Shown here: positions 35,442-44,440 of the stretch, piece after piece
Layout: the number at the start of each line of letters is the position of its first letter
Position numbering within the stretch: the first letter of the stretch is position 1
NCBI RefSeq assembly: GCF_900187375.1
Contig: NZ_FYEW01000001.1
Location: forward strand, 620,001 to 684,000
DNA from: Hymenobacter gelipurpurascens
GTDB taxonomy: Bacteria; Bacteroidota; Bacteroidia; Cytophagales; Hymenobacteraceae
Length of the DNA: 64,000 nt
Direction: 5' to 3'
Position numbers and translations under genes: made by a program
The notes under the pieces: model-generated
The model's input: the letters and a program-made list of their open reading frames with translations, nothing else
Databases searched by the model: none
What the model was told of the DNA's origin: nothing

Positions 35442-36055
35442 TACACTTCCTTCTCCTTATCGTGGTGCTTGATGTAGCCGTGCAGCGTGAGCTTGATGAG
35501 CGTGCGGTACGCTCGCCGCTGCCCAATGTTCAGCAGCTTCATGTACTGGCCTAGCGTGATGCGCGGGTGCTGCCGCAGATAGTCCAGCACCGCCACTTCT
35601 TCTTTGCTTAGCGGAATGCGCTCAAATGCTGGCGTGGCATCGGAACGCTCCAGCACTTTCTCGGTGAGTTGGCTGGTTTGCACGCTCTCATCGCGTACAC
35701 GCACATAGGAGCGCCAGTCGTCGGTGGCTACTTGGGCGCGGTGCGGCTTCACTGGGCTTTCGGGTACTGTTACAACCACTACCATCCGGCCATCTTCCTC
35801 TATTTCCCGGAACCGAAGCGTCAGGGGCGGGTCTATGTAGTGGGCGGCGGCTTCGCGTAACTGATACATTTCTTCCTCCGCATCGCGCACGCCCACAATC
35901 CGGCCATCATCATCCACCCCAACAAGCACGCGTCCGCCATGCGTGTTGGCCAAGGAGGAAAGCGTGCGGGAAATACGATGCGGATGGGTGGTTCGCTTCT
36001 TGAACTCCAGCTGTTCTCCTTCGCCCTGCCGAATCAGTTCCTGTAAGTCCGTCAT
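35429..36055 (-). CDS. AlbA/Schlafen-type putative ATP-binding protein
   Basis: A 208-residue protein. Residues about 1-130 match the AlbA_2 (Schlafen-like) domain: GEGEQLEFKKRTTHPHRISRTLSSLANTHGGRVLVGVDDDGRIVG, ending with SYVRVRDES. Residues about 145-208 form a winged-helix domain (LDYLRQHPRITLGQYMKLLNIGQRRAYRTLIKLTLHGYI). The combination suggests a DNA-binding regulator or a nucleic-acid enzyme. Cytoplasmic and monocistronic. It overlaps the convergent VOC gene by 13 bases. Confidence 0.85.
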   Translation of the reverse strand: MTDLQELIRQGEGEQLEFKKRTTHPHRISRTLSSLANTHGGRVLVGVDDDGRIVGVRDAEEEMYQLREAAAHYIDPPLTLRFREIEEDGRMVVVVTVPESPVKPHRAQVATDDWRSYVRVRDESVQTSQLTEKVLERSDATPAFERIPLSKEEVAVLDYLRQHPRITLGQYMKLLNIGQRRAYRTLIKLTLHGYIKHHDKEKEVYYTL

Positions 36056-36170
36056 AGAAGTATAAGGAGATGACCCGAAGTATCGCTAGGCCTGTTTCCG
36101 ATACATAAACACAACAAAACGCAAAATGTAGCCGGGAGTAAGCACAGCAGCTTATTTGCGTGCGTACACT

Positions 36171-37040
36171 TTACTCAATCCCGGTTTCTTCAGCCGAAAT
36201 CCGCCACAACCGGCTGGCTTCAATGCTACTCCCTGAGCGGCCGGAACTTCGGGCCGGGCGGCAGTTGGTGAAATAGCGGCCACTCACGTTGGCTACCTCG
36301 GGGGAGGAGGCCAGGTAGATACTGGTGCGGGCACCCTGCTCGGGCGCAACCATTACGGGGCGCGCCATCCACCACAGTGCTTTCATCACGGCCGAAGTAT
36401 CGGGGCGCATAAGAGCGGTATCCACCATGCCCGGGTGCAGGCAGTTAGCCGTGATGCCCGTGAGGTCGAGGCGGTGAGCCAGCTCTTTCGTGAACAGGAT
36501 GTTGGCGAGCTTGGAATCGGCGTAGGCCGTTAGCCAGCTGTATTTATCAGGAGAGTTGCGGGTTTCGCGGTTGGGTTCAATCTCGCCCACCCAATGCGCC
36601 ACCGACGATACCGTTACCACGCGCGCCTTGCCGGCGGCATCCAGCAGCGGCAAGAGCAGGTTGGTGAGGGCGTAGGGCGCAAGGTGGTTGGTGGCCCAGC
36701 TCAGCTCATGACCTTCTTCCGTGATGCTAAGCGTGCCGGGCATGATGCCGGCATTATTCACCAGAATATCCAGCTGGCTAAGCTCCTGCTGTACCTCATC
36801 GGCCAAGGCCCGCACATTGCGCAGCAGCGATAAATCGAAGCATTTCACGTGCACCTCGGCGTCGGGCCCAGCGGCTAGCTGAATGGCGGCCCGGGCTCGT
36901 TCGGCCTTCTCGGTATCGCGGCCCACGAGCACAACGCGGGCTCCCTGGCGCGCCAGTTCGCGCGCCGTCACCAGTCCGATGCCGCTTGTAGCCCCCGTGA
37001 TGAGGGCCGTTTTACCAGAAAGAGGGAGTGCTGCAGCCAT
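36171..37040 (-). CDS. SDR oxidoreductase, retinol dehydrogenase-like
   Basis: A 289-residue short-chain dehydrogenase. The cofactor site is TGATSGIGLVTARELARQGARVVLVGRD (TGxxxGIG), then NNAGIMPG, VSSVAHW and YADSKLANILF (catalytic YxxxK with a spaced Lys). The sequence resembles the retinol dehydrogenase/WW-domain oxidoreductase-like group. Substrate is unknown. Start at 37040; a -7 element TACCTTTG is at 37047-37054 on the minus strand, only six bases upstream, pointing to a leaderless or near-leaderless mRNA. Confidence 0.88.
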   Translation of the reverse strand: MAAALPLSGKTALITGATSGIGLVTARELARQGARVVLVGRDTEKAERARAAIQLAAGPDAEVHVKCFDLSLLRNVRALADEVQQELSQLDILVNNAGIMPGTLSITEEGHELSWATNHLAPYALTNLLLPLLDAAGKARVVTVSSVAHWVGEIEPNRETRNSPDKYSWLTAYADSKLANILFTKELAHRLDLTGITANCLHPGMVDTALMRPDTSAVMKALWWMARPVMVAPEQGARTSIYLASSPEVANVSGRYFTNCRPARSSGRSGSSIEASRLWRISAEETGIE

Positions 37041-37046
37041 AGGTGG

Positions 37047-37054
37047 CAAAGGTA
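37047..37054 (-). promoter_or_regulatory. Promoter -7 element 6 bases before ATG
   Basis: TACCTTTG on the minus strand followed by CCACCT and the ATG of the SDR gene at 37040. Confidence 0.6.
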
Positions 37055-37170
37055 AAAGCAAAGTCGGGGCTAACGAAGGCGCAGAGTGGCCTAGGTGCGG
37101 TAAGAAGCAGCCTCGCTTACGAAAAACGTGGCCAGTCGGGTGAGTCTACAATTGATTTCGGACAGAAGAA

Positions 37171-37196
37171 GTAGCATCATCAGCAGATGATGCTAC
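37171..37196. other. Hairpin downstream of the DUF3127 gene
   Basis: GTAGCATCAT (37171-37180) pairs with ATGATGCTAC (37187-37196), loop CAGCAG. It lies beyond the terminator of the DUF3127 gene, between two minus-strand genes. It has no clear T run; role unknown. Confidence 0.45.
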
Positions 37197-37263
37197 TCTA
37201 TATATATCAATTATAGGCCAGTAGCAGCTCCCTGAAAGCAGGCTGCTGGGCGGGTTGCAAGAA

Positions 37264-37296
37264 AAAAGCTGCTTCCGATTTCCGGAAGCAGCTTTT
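37264..37296 (-). terminator. Rho-independent terminator of the DUF3127 gene
   Basis: AAAAGCTGCTTCCG (37264-37277) pairs perfectly with CGGAAGCAGCTTTT (37283-37296), loop of 5 bases. Confidence 0.9.
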
Positions 37297-37323
37297 GCAA
37301 CATAACGCAGAAGATAACGCCGC

Positions 37324-37746
37324 TTAGAAGGGCAGGTCGTTGTCGTCGTCGGAGGCGATGGGAGCGGCCGAAGCGCGCAGGTTCGGGTTCTGGTTGGCAG
37401 CCGGAGCAGCAGCACGAGGGGCCGACTGCTGGAAGTTGCCACCACCTTGCGGAGCTGCAGCACCACCGGTGCCAGCCTCAATGCGCCAGGCTTCGAGGTT
37501 GGTGAAGTACAGCATCTGGCCGTTCTTGTTAAAGCCACGACCACGCAGGTTGAAGGAAATTTTTACCTCGTCGCCTACTTTGTAGGAGTCGATGAGGGCG
37601 GTTTTGTCCTGCACCAATTGGAACTTGATATGCTCAGGATACTGGCCGTCTACGACTTCCAGCACGAACTCGCGCTTGCGGAATTTTTCGCTCACCTGCT
37701 GTTCGTCGAATATCTCGTGCAGGCGGCCGGTAGCTTCGTAAGCCAT
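37324..37746 (-). CDS. DUF3127 OB-fold protein with SSB-like acidic tail
   Basis: A 140-residue protein. Residues 1-90 match DUF3127 (MAYEATGRLHEIFDEQQVSEKFRKREFVLEV ... VKISFNLRGRGF), a predicted OB fold. A disordered Gly/Pro/Ala/Asn linker follows and the protein ends SDDDNDLPF, closely like the C-terminal tip of SSB (DDDIPF) that recruits RecQ, PriA and other repair proteins. It is therefore probably a single-stranded nucleic acid binding protein. A -7 element TACGTTTG lies at 37784-37791 on the minus strand, 38 bases before the ATG. Confidence 0.88.
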   Translation of the reverse strand: MAYEATGRLHEIFDEQQVSEKFRKREFVLEVVDGQYPEHIKFQLVQDKTALIDSYKVGDEVKISFNLRGRGFNKNGQMLYFTNLEAWRIEAGTGGAAAPQGGGNFQQSAPRAAAPAANQNPNLRASAAPIASDDDNDLPF

Positions 37747-37783
37747 AGGAAAGAATATGTTTGGGGATGTTGAAACAGTTAAT

Positions 37784-37791
37784 CAAACGTA
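37784..37791 (-). promoter_or_regulatory. Promoter -7 element of the DUF3127 gene
   Basis: TACGTTTG on the minus strand, matching TAnnTTTG, with a run of eight T just upstream. Confidence 0.55.
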
Positions 37792-37895
37792 CGAAAAAAA
37801 ACGCGGTTCGGCTAGGTTCGTCGGGCCCTTTCGGGGGCATTTGCCTGCGTACCTTTACCTTGCGTTTTGCCTTTTCTCTGAAATAGTTTTTCCTG

Positions 37896-38882
37896 ATGAA
37901 TACTACTTTTTCCCTGGCCCTGCACGGTGGCGCCGGCACGATATCCCGGCACCTGATGACGCCGGCACAGGAGCAGCTTTACCTGCAGGCCTTACGCACA
38001 GCGCTGGAAATTGGTACGGCTGTGCTCCGCCAGGGAGGCTCCGCGCTGGATGCCGTGGAGCTGACCGTGCGCAGCCTCGAAGACTGCCCACTCTTCAACG
38101 CAGGCAAAGGCGCGGTATTCACGCATGATGGCCACCACGAGATGGATGCCGCCATTATGGACGGCCGCGACCGGGCAGCCGGGGCAGTGGCCGGCGCCCG
38201 TACCGTACAGAACCCCATCCGGGCGGCACGCCTCGTGATGGAGCAAACCGACCATGTGCTACTGGCCTACCCCGGCGCCGATGAATTGGCTCTGCAACAT
38301 GGCCTGCCTACGCAGCCCGCTGAGTATTTCTTCACCCAGCACCGCTACGACCAATTGCAGGAAGCCCTCCGCGAAGGCCGCATGCGCCTCGACCACAGTG
38401 AGCCCATTGCGGAGTCCGCCCCACTGGAGGAGCCGGTAGCTTTTGTCGAAGACCCCAAAAAGAAGATGGGCACGGTAGGGGCCGTTGCCCGCGACCAGCA
38501 CGGCAACCTGGCTGCGGCCACCAGCACCGGCGGCATGACCAACAAGCGCTACTCGCGCATCGGCGACTCGCCCATCATTGGCTCCGGTACCTTCGCCGAT
38601 AACCGGACCTGCGCCATCAGCTGCACCGGGCACGGCGAGTTTTTCCTGCGCGCCGTGGTGGCCCACGACATTAGCTGCCTCGTGGAGTATCGCGGCCTGA
38701 GTCTGGCAGAAGCCTGCCGGATTGTGGTGCACGAAAAGCTGGCTCCAGTTGGGGGCGAGGGTGGCCTAGTAGCCGTAGATGCGCTCGGCAACGTATCGCT
38801 TCCTTTCAACTCCGACGGCATGTACCGCGCCAGCTTTAGCTCCCAGGATGCGGCGCCTTATTTGGGCATCTACAAAGACTGA
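37896..38882 (+). CDS. Isoaspartyl peptidase / plant-type asparaginase
   Basis: A 328-residue Ntn-hydrolase. LALHGGAGTISRHLM and FNAGKGAVF are family motifs; the nucleophile is Thr193 in KKKMGTVGAVARD, where autocleavage creates the two chains, and ATSTGGMTNKRYSRIGDSPIIGSGT is the substrate site. The enzyme cleaves beta-aspartyl dipeptides. The convergent neighbour at 39098 is a cyanophycinase-like peptidase, which releases beta-Asp-Arg from cyanophycin; together they would complete cyanophycin breakdown to Asp and Arg. No cyanophycin synthetase is in the window. Start ATG at 37896. Confidence 0.92.
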   Translation: MNTTFSLALHGGAGTISRHLMTPAQEQLYLQALRTALEIGTAVLRQGGSALDAVELTVRSLEDCPLFNAGKGAVFTHDGHHEMDAAIMDGRDRAAGAVAGARTVQNPIRAARLVMEQTDHVLLAYPGADELALQHGLPTQPAEYFFTQHRYDQLQEALREGRMRLDHSEPIAESAPLEEPVAFVEDPKKKMGTVGAVARDQHGNLAAATSTGGMTNKRYSRIGDSPIIGSGTFADNRTCAISCTGHGEFFLRAVVAHDISCLVEYRGLSLAEACRIVVHEKLAPVGGEGGLVAVDALGNVSLPFNSDGMYRASFSSQDAAPYLGIYKD

Positions 38883-39034
38883 TTTCTAGGCTAGTTTGTG
38901 GAGCTATATATATAAGGAGTAGCCCGAAATTTGATTTAATGGGTTAAGTAATTGATGCACAGGAATTAAACGACTAATTATTGGCTTCTCCTATTGTGTC
39001 CCCAAGGTCGTTCTCACTAAGGGCTATTTCATAG

Positions 39035-39073
39035 AAAAGCGCCGCGTTTCCCAGGAGGAAGCGCGGCGCTTTT
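39035..39073. terminator. Bidirectional terminator between isoaspartyl peptidase and cyanophycinase
   Basis: AAAAGCGCCGCG (39035-39046) pairs perfectly with CGCGGCGCTTTT (39062-39073), with A and T ends on both sides. A CTAGGCCA motif starts two bases later (39075). The rest of the gap 38883-39097 holds nothing I can assign. Confidence 0.88.
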
Positions 39074-39097
39074 GCTAGGCCACTAGGGGCCGCTGAA

Positions 39098-40039
39098 TTA
39101 CATGCCGGAGGAGGCGGGCTCGTTCGCACCCTGCCCGGCCGTAAGGGCTACAGACTCGCTGGCTTGCAACCGCAGATTTAAACTGGGGTAGAATTCGCGC
39201 TCGTGTACATCATACACGTTGCCTTTTACTAGCGCGTGCAACAGCATGTTCTCGATGGAAATAGCAGTGCCTTTGGCCGCCGCTGCCGCATTGTTGTGCT
39301 CCAGTTTATGACCATCCATGATGATGACCAGGTTGGAGCCAATGGTTTCCATCAGGTGGCCATCCGTAATCAGAACGCCAGTGTCTTCACCCAGCCCAAT
39401 ACCGATGAGCTTAGGGTGGAGGGCCACCGCCTCAATGAGCCGACCAAAGCGGCCGCGCTTCACAAAGTGGGAGTCGATAACGACACAGTCGATGAGGCCT
39501 AGGCCAGTGCCCATCTTCACGGCGCCCTTCATCAGAGCATCCGGCACGCTGCCGCCTTTAATCATGGTTTGCGACATGGCCATAGCCCCGGCACTAGTGC
39601 CCGCAATGATGAAGTTCGGCTGCTTGCGATACCGCTCCTTCAGCGTGCGCAGAAACTCCGTGCCCCCGAACATTTCCGTCAGGCGCGACTGGTTGCCGCC
39701 GGAGAACATCACCACGTCGGCCACTTTCAGGCGCTCCACATATTCTGGCTGCAGCGCATCTTGCGGCACCCGAATATCCATGATGCCCACGTTGTGGCAG
39801 TTGAGCATGTCGAAGGAGGAAACATACACGCGCGCTACTTCCTCCGGAATCATGGAGGCCGTTGTGATTACCTCGATGCGCGGATCGGTTTTGCCCGACT
39901 CCAACACAACGCGTTTCAGTATACCCAACTCGAAGAAGTTGAGGTAGTATTTTTTTTTGGTGCGCGGATTAGGGTAAGTGCCCTTGTCTTCATTGCCACC
40001 AATGGCAATCAACTTGCCGAGAGGTTTATCTTTTTTCAA
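39098..40039 (-). CDS. Cyanophycinase (peptidase S51)
   Basis: A 313-residue cytoplasmic serine peptidase of family S51. The N-terminus GKLIAIGGNEDKG, the nucleophile elbow IAGTSAGAMAMS, and GLGLIDCVVIDSHFVKRGRFGRLIEAV with GIGLGEDTGVLI match cyanophycinase, which cuts cyanophycin into beta-Asp-Arg dipeptides. The facing gene (37896-38882) encodes the dipeptide-cleaving enzyme. Members without cyanophycin synthetase in the genome may act on imported polymer or on isoaspartyl peptides. The C-terminal 20 residues are polar and probably disordered. Confidence 0.9.
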   Translation of the reverse strand: MKKDKPLGKLIAIGGNEDKGTYPNPRTKKKYYLNFFELGILKRVVLESGKTDPRIEVITTASMIPEEVARVYVSSFDMLNCHNVGIMDIRVPQDALQPEYVERLKVADVVMFSGGNQSRLTEMFGGTEFLRTLKERYRKQPNFIIAGTSAGAMAMSQTMIKGGSVPDALMKGAVKMGTGLGLIDCVVIDSHFVKRGRFGRLIEAVALHPKLIGIGLGEDTGVLITDGHLMETIGSNLVIIMDGHKLEHNNAAAAAKGTAISIENMLLHALVKGNVYDVHEREFYPSLNLRLQASESVALTAGQGANEPASSGM

Positions 40040-40231
40040 TTCGGAAAATCAACTTAGTCAACAATTGGAAAGGCCCACCTACTTCCAGCAAGGTTCGGGC
40101 CAGCGCTAGGCCAGTAGGAGAGATAAACAGACAGGCCGGCAAATCTGCTTATATTCTACGCCACCTATTTTTAAAGGAACACAATTTGAAGCGCTAGTGC
40201 TACTTGTTTGGTTGAAAACTGATATCAGCTA

Positions 40232-42049
40232 CTAAATGGGCTTGCCCAACAGCGCATCAAAAGTAACGGACGCTACAGCGTGGTAGTTCGGACGGGCTTC
40301 GGCGTAGATGCGCTGGGCCCGCGCTTTCCCGTTGGGAGTAGCCAGCAAGGCTTTGTAGAGCGGCACCAGAAATTTACGGCGGCCCACCCGAACCAGAAAC
40401 TGGTGCAGAGCCTCATCGGCGGGGGAGTAGCCGGCCGCGATGGTGTGCGGAAACCAGGCGGCTACTATTTCGGAGTTGCCAGACTTCGTGAAGCCAAATG
40501 CAGCATCCAACTCAGCGAGCTTCTCTTGAGTAAGCTTGGACGGCAGTCCGTGCAGGAAGTGTACCCATTCGTGGCTGCTCCACTCTGAGGTGGCTAGGCC
40601 CGCCGCGGGTGTGCCCTTCTGCCAACTTTGCAACGCCTCCTCTACCGCCGCAAATCGCGCCGACGAAACCGGCGGCGCCACCGATGGTATACCGGGCTCA
40701 TTGATCCAGGCATCTAACTGCAACTGCTGCTCTAGGCCAGGGTGGTGAGTAAACAGCTCCTGCCGCAGGTAAGCCACAAACGAATCGGTGTCCATACTCT
40801 GGAAACTGTGGCGAGCAAAGTACTCCTTGATAAACGTATCGAGGGCCTCACGACCAATCAAGTGTTCTATCGTGAGCAGGAGGTAGTCGCCTTTTTCGTA
40901 GGCAATTTCGTTGAGGCCCTCATCGGGGTCGCGCCCGGCCAGCTGAAGGTGCAGGTGCGTATCGGGGCTGTTGGTACCTAGTTCCTCGATAGTATGGAGT
41001 AGGGCGGAGTGGCCTAGCACCTGCAGCATCTCGGCATAGGGGCGGCCGTAAAGCTTCTCCATAATCCGGCGCTCAAAGTATACCGTGAAGCCTTCGTTCA
41101 GCCAAAAGTCGTTCCAGGTGGCATTCGTAACCAGGTTGCCGGACCAGGAGTGGGCCAACTCATGCGCCACCAGGCTGGTCAGGCTTCGGTCGCCGGCTAG
41201 AATGGTAGGAGTTACAAATGTTAAACGCGGATTTTCCATTCCACCGAAGGGAAAGGAGGGAGGCAGCACCAGCAGATCGTATCGTTCCCAGCGGTAAGGA
41301 CCGTACAAGTCCTCCGCCGCAACCACCATGTTTTCCAGATCAACAAATTCACTGGTGGCAGTTGGGAGGGTAGTTGGCTCCGCATAAACTCCGGTTCGCG
41401 CGCTTAGCGGCTCAAATGCCAGGTGGCCAACAGCCAGCGCCATGAGGTAGGCCGGCACGGGCTGGGTCATGCGAAAGTGGTACTTCCCAGAGGGGGCTAG
41501 TTGTTGCGGGTTTTCTGCGCTCATCAGGGCCAGCAACTCGGCAGGCACCTGCACACTGGCATCGTACGTGAAGCGTACACCCGGCGAGTCCTGGCACGGA
41601 ATCCAGGTGCGGGCCAAAATGGCTTGTGACTGAGTAAAGAGAAAAGGGTGCTGCCGACCGGCGGTTTGTTCGGGAGCAAGCCATTGGAGCGCGGCCGCTC
41701 CCGGCGTAGTTTGGTACCTGATAGTAACGGCGGCCGTGTCGGGCCGAATGGCAATGCGCAAGGACTGGCCTAGCACCGGATCGTCTTCTCCCAGTGTGAA
41801 GCTAGTCGGTTCGCCCTCTGGCCCGCCCAGCAGTACTGCTTCAATAGCCAACGAGCGGGCATCCAGTAACAGCTCCGTGGCTCCGGCAGCATTGGCCAGT
41901 TGCCAAGTGGCATGGCCTGCCAAGGTTTGGGTGGTAAAATCAACCGTTAGGTCGAGGTCCAGGTGGTGCACGCTTACCTCAGCAGGCCGGGCATAGCTGT
42001 GCGGGTCGGTGATATAGTGCGGAGTAGTGGGTGCTGGGGTGTGGGGCAT
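40232..42049 (-). CDS. M1 family aminopeptidase, leukotriene A4 hydrolase-like
   Basis: A 605-residue metallopeptidase. The exopeptidase motif GGMEN is in PSFPFGGMENPRLTFVTP, the zinc site is HELAHSW (near residue 295) plus NEGFTVYFE, and the N-terminal domain is a beta saddle. The C-terminal helical domain (last 130 residues) is as in leukotriene A4 hydrolase, so it is the short M1 type. No signal peptide is seen, so it probably acts in the cytoplasm. Start at 42049 (MPHTPAPTTPHYITDPHSYARPAEV) is preferred over ATG 42076. Confidence 0.92.
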   Translation of the reverse strand: MPHTPAPTTPHYITDPHSYARPAEVSVHHLDLDLTVDFTTQTLAGHATWQLANAAGATELLLDARSLAIEAVLLGGPEGEPTSFTLGEDDPVLGQSLRIAIRPDTAAVTIRYQTTPGAAALQWLAPEQTAGRQHPFLFTQSQAILARTWIPCQDSPGVRFTYDASVQVPAELLALMSAENPQQLAPSGKYHFRMTQPVPAYLMALAVGHLAFEPLSARTGVYAEPTTLPTATSEFVDLENMVVAAEDLYGPYRWERYDLLVLPPSFPFGGMENPRLTFVTPTILAGDRSLTSLVAHELAHSWSGNLVTNATWNDFWLNEGFTVYFERRIMEKLYGRPYAEMLQVLGHSALLHTIEELGTNSPDTHLHLQLAGRDPDEGLNEIAYEKGDYLLLTIEHLIGREALDTFIKEYFARHSFQSMDTDSFVAYLRQELFTHHPGLEQQLQLDAWINEPGIPSVAPPVSSARFAAVEEALQSWQKGTPAAGLATSEWSSHEWVHFLHGLPSKLTQEKLAELDAAFGFTKSGNSEIVAAWFPHTIAAGYSPADEALHQFLVRVGRRKFLVPLYKALLATPNGKARAQRIYAEARPNYHAVASVTFDALLGKPI

Positions 42050-42386
42050 GAGAGAAGAACAGAAGGTAAAGCACAACGCAAGTATAGGACAGGATTCACT
42101 GCCGTATTCTGGGCACCGGTTGTCGGGCCTGGCCCAAGTGGCCTAGGCCAGCTACTATACGCGTAGGGAAGTTGAAGGTCGGTCCTATAGCTACTTTCTA
42201 CTCTCGGAGTTTACAAGCGTAAGCCGAAATCTGCTAACTTGCGACAGTAGGAAAGAACCATCGGTCTGACAACTCAACAGCCCGTAAACCAGTAAAACGC
42301 CGCAGGCTCGCGTCGGAACTTGGACAGCTTTTTGTCTGCCATCTTCAAGACCCCGCCGTCGTTTTAATTCTTTTCTCACTCCCCGC
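42050..42386. promoter_or_regulatory. Divergent intergenic region between aminopeptidase and L,D-transpeptidase genes
   Basis: A 337-base gap that must hold the promoters of both divergent genes. It contains the full palindrome TGGCCTAGGCCA at 42139-42150. A weak -7-like element (TACCTTCT, minus strand) lies about 20 bases before the aminopeptidase ATG. I see no small gene. Confidence 0.4.
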
Positions 42387-44159
42387 ATGAACGAGACACA
42401 CCAGTTTTCATATTTCAACACCCTTTGTTGCTGGCTGCTGGGCCTGCTGCTGCTCACCTCCACGGTGTCGTGCAGCCAGGACCAGAAAGACCAGATCAAA
42501 GATGCGCTGCCAGGTGGCCTCACCAAGGCTGGCGGCGCGCAGCCCAAGCTCGATAGCGTGTACATTGTAAAGTACATGAGCGCTGAGCCGAAGTTTAAGG
42601 ACCAGATTGAGTGGGCCAAGAAGTTCTACAAAGAGCGTGACTTCCGATTGGGCTGGTTCCGCAACCACGAAGTGGTACCCCAGGCGCAAACGATGCTCGG
42701 TGTCATCAATAAGGCTGCTGATGAGGGCTTAGACCCTAAAGACTATCAGACTAAGGACTTTACAAAGCTTTTTGCCGCCCTAAATGAGGCGCAGTCTGAC
42801 TCTACCAAGCGCAATGCACTGGAAAAGGAGATTGATGTAGCCCTTTCAGGTACCTACTTCAACTGGGCTTCTGATTTCTATCGGGGTACCGTAAACCCGC
42901 GCCAGACCAAGAGCATTGACTGGAATGTGAAGCGCAATAAAATCAAACTTCACAAGGCCCTCATGACCATCCTAAAGGAGCGGGAAAGCACGTATCCTTA
43001 TTATGAGTTTGAGCCTCTGCACCCGGAATATGACCGTCTGAAAAAGGCGTTAGCCGACTACCGGACTGTTCAGCGTAACGGGGGATGGGCAACCATTCCG
43101 GCTGGTACCAAGCTTAAGCCGGGAGCCAGTTCTCCGGCAGTAGCGGCCTTGCGTAGCCGCTTGCTAGGCACTGAGGCCGTAGCTCCAGACGCTTCTGCGA
43201 TGCCGGTGCAAAGCGTGTCAAACAAGCCAGGCGCTACTATTGCAGCAGGTACTACTGCCGCTCCTGCTCATGTTTATGACGAGCAATTGGTGGCGGCTGT
43301 AAAAGAATTCCAAACCTTAAATGGTCAGAAAGCCGATGGAATTGTAGCCGGGGAGACCCTGCGTTTGCTCAACATTCCGGTCTCTCAGCGCATCGACCAG
43401 ATCGTGCTGAACATGGAGCGGTGGCGTTGGATCCCGAAAAAATTCGAGCCCAGCTACCTCCTAGTGAATATTCCTGACTACACCCTGCACGTGGTTGAGG
43501 ATGGGAAAGAAGCCTTCAATATGCGTGTAATTGTGGGCAAGACGCTCAATGCAACGCCGGTCTTCAGCGACCAGATGGAGTTTGTGGTGCTGGCTCCCTA
43601 CTGGAATGTGCCCTTCAGCATCATCGATAAAGAACTGCGTCCGAAGCTAGAAGCCGATGCCCAAGGCACGCTTGACCGCTTAGATATGGAGGTCGTGAAG
43701 GGCTGGGGCGCGAAGGCAACCCCCGTTGATGCAAACAGCATTGACTGGGCCAACGTGAACGAAAAGACGTGGAAGTACACCTTGCGTCGTCGCCCCGGAC
43801 CTAAGAATGACCTCGGCGATGTGAAGTTCATCTTCCCTAATTCTAACGATATCTACCTTCACGATACTCCCCACGATGAGCTGTTCAGCCAGAACAAACG
43901 TGGGTTCAGCCATGGTTGTGTGCGGGTAGCAGAGCCAATAAAACTGGCGGAATATCTGTTGCGCAACAAGCCCGGCTGGGACAAAACGGCCATACTGGAT
44001 ACGATTGCCGGACGCCGTGAAAAGTACGTGACCCTTCCCGAGAAGCTCCCGGTTTACTTGGTGTACTTCACCACGTGGGTAGATGAAAACGGAAAAGTCA
44101 ACTTCCGTGAAGACATTTACGGACACGACAAGTCCCTCGCGAAAGAGTACTTTAACTAG
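42387..44159 (+). CDS. L,D-transpeptidase lipoprotein (YcbB/LdtD-like)
   Basis: A 590-residue envelope protein. Residues 1-31 are a lipoprotein signal (LLGLLLLTSTVSCSQD; Cys about 29). A helical scaffold domain follows, then a peptidoglycan-binding domain (YDEQLVAAVKEFQTLNGQKADGIVAGETLRLLN, about 300-335), then a YkuD L,D-transpeptidase domain with SHGCVRV (His509, Cys511). Such enzymes make 3-3 cross-links in peptidoglycan. The domain order and length match the YcbB type, anchored here to a membrane by lipid. The Pro/Ala-rich linker (about 270-300) is low in complexity. Confidence 0.9.
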   Translation: MNETHQFSYFNTLCCWLLGLLLLTSTVSCSQDQKDQIKDALPGGLTKAGGAQPKLDSVYIVKYMSAEPKFKDQIEWAKKFYKERDFRLGWFRNHEVVPQAQTMLGVINKAADEGLDPKDYQTKDFTKLFAALNEAQSDSTKRNALEKEIDVALSGTYFNWASDFYRGTVNPRQTKSIDWNVKRNKIKLHKALMTILKERESTYPYYEFEPLHPEYDRLKKALADYRTVQRNGGWATIPAGTKLKPGASSPAVAALRSRLLGTEAVAPDASAMPVQSVSNKPGATIAAGTTAAPAHVYDEQLVAAVKEFQTLNGQKADGIVAGETLRLLNIPVSQRIDQIVLNMERWRWIPKKFEPSYLLVNIPDYTLHVVEDGKEAFNMRVIVGKTLNATPVFSDQMEFVVLAPYWNVPFSIIDKELRPKLEADAQGTLDRLDMEVVKGWGAKATPVDANSIDWANVNEKTWKYTLRRRPGPKNDLGDVKFIFPNSNDIYLHDTPHDELFSQNKRGFSHGCVRVAEPIKLAEYLLRNKPGWDKTAILDTIAGRREKYVTLPEKLPVYLVYFTTWVDENGKVNFREDIYGHDKSLAKEYFN

Positions 44160-44180
44160 CCCGCGAGACGGTTTTCTTGT

Positions 44181-44222
44181 AAGCGCCCCGGTCTGTTGCA
44201 TCAGCAATAGACCGGGGCGCTT
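44181..44222 (+). terminator. Strong rho-independent terminator
   Basis: The arm 44181-44199 pairs with 44204-44222 (one wobble), loop ATCA; the outer 14 bp are perfect (AAGCGCCCCGGTCT). A T-rich run follows (TTTCTTTTTTTT). Confidence 0.93.
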
Positions 44223-44440
44223 TCTTTTTTTTGCTATAGCCACTGGTTGCCTCAGCGTACTCAAACTCCTATGCACAAGCAGAAGAGGAGCCAAGATCAT
44301 TCATACTGTGACGAAGAGGCAAAAATTAGCGAGTAGAACTCGATGGGGGCTGTTGATATAGAACCTTAAGCAGCCCGCTTGCAAATTGTATAGTATCCTA
44401 ATGGCTTTTCGAAGGCGTCAAAGTAAACAATAGAGCAAGT

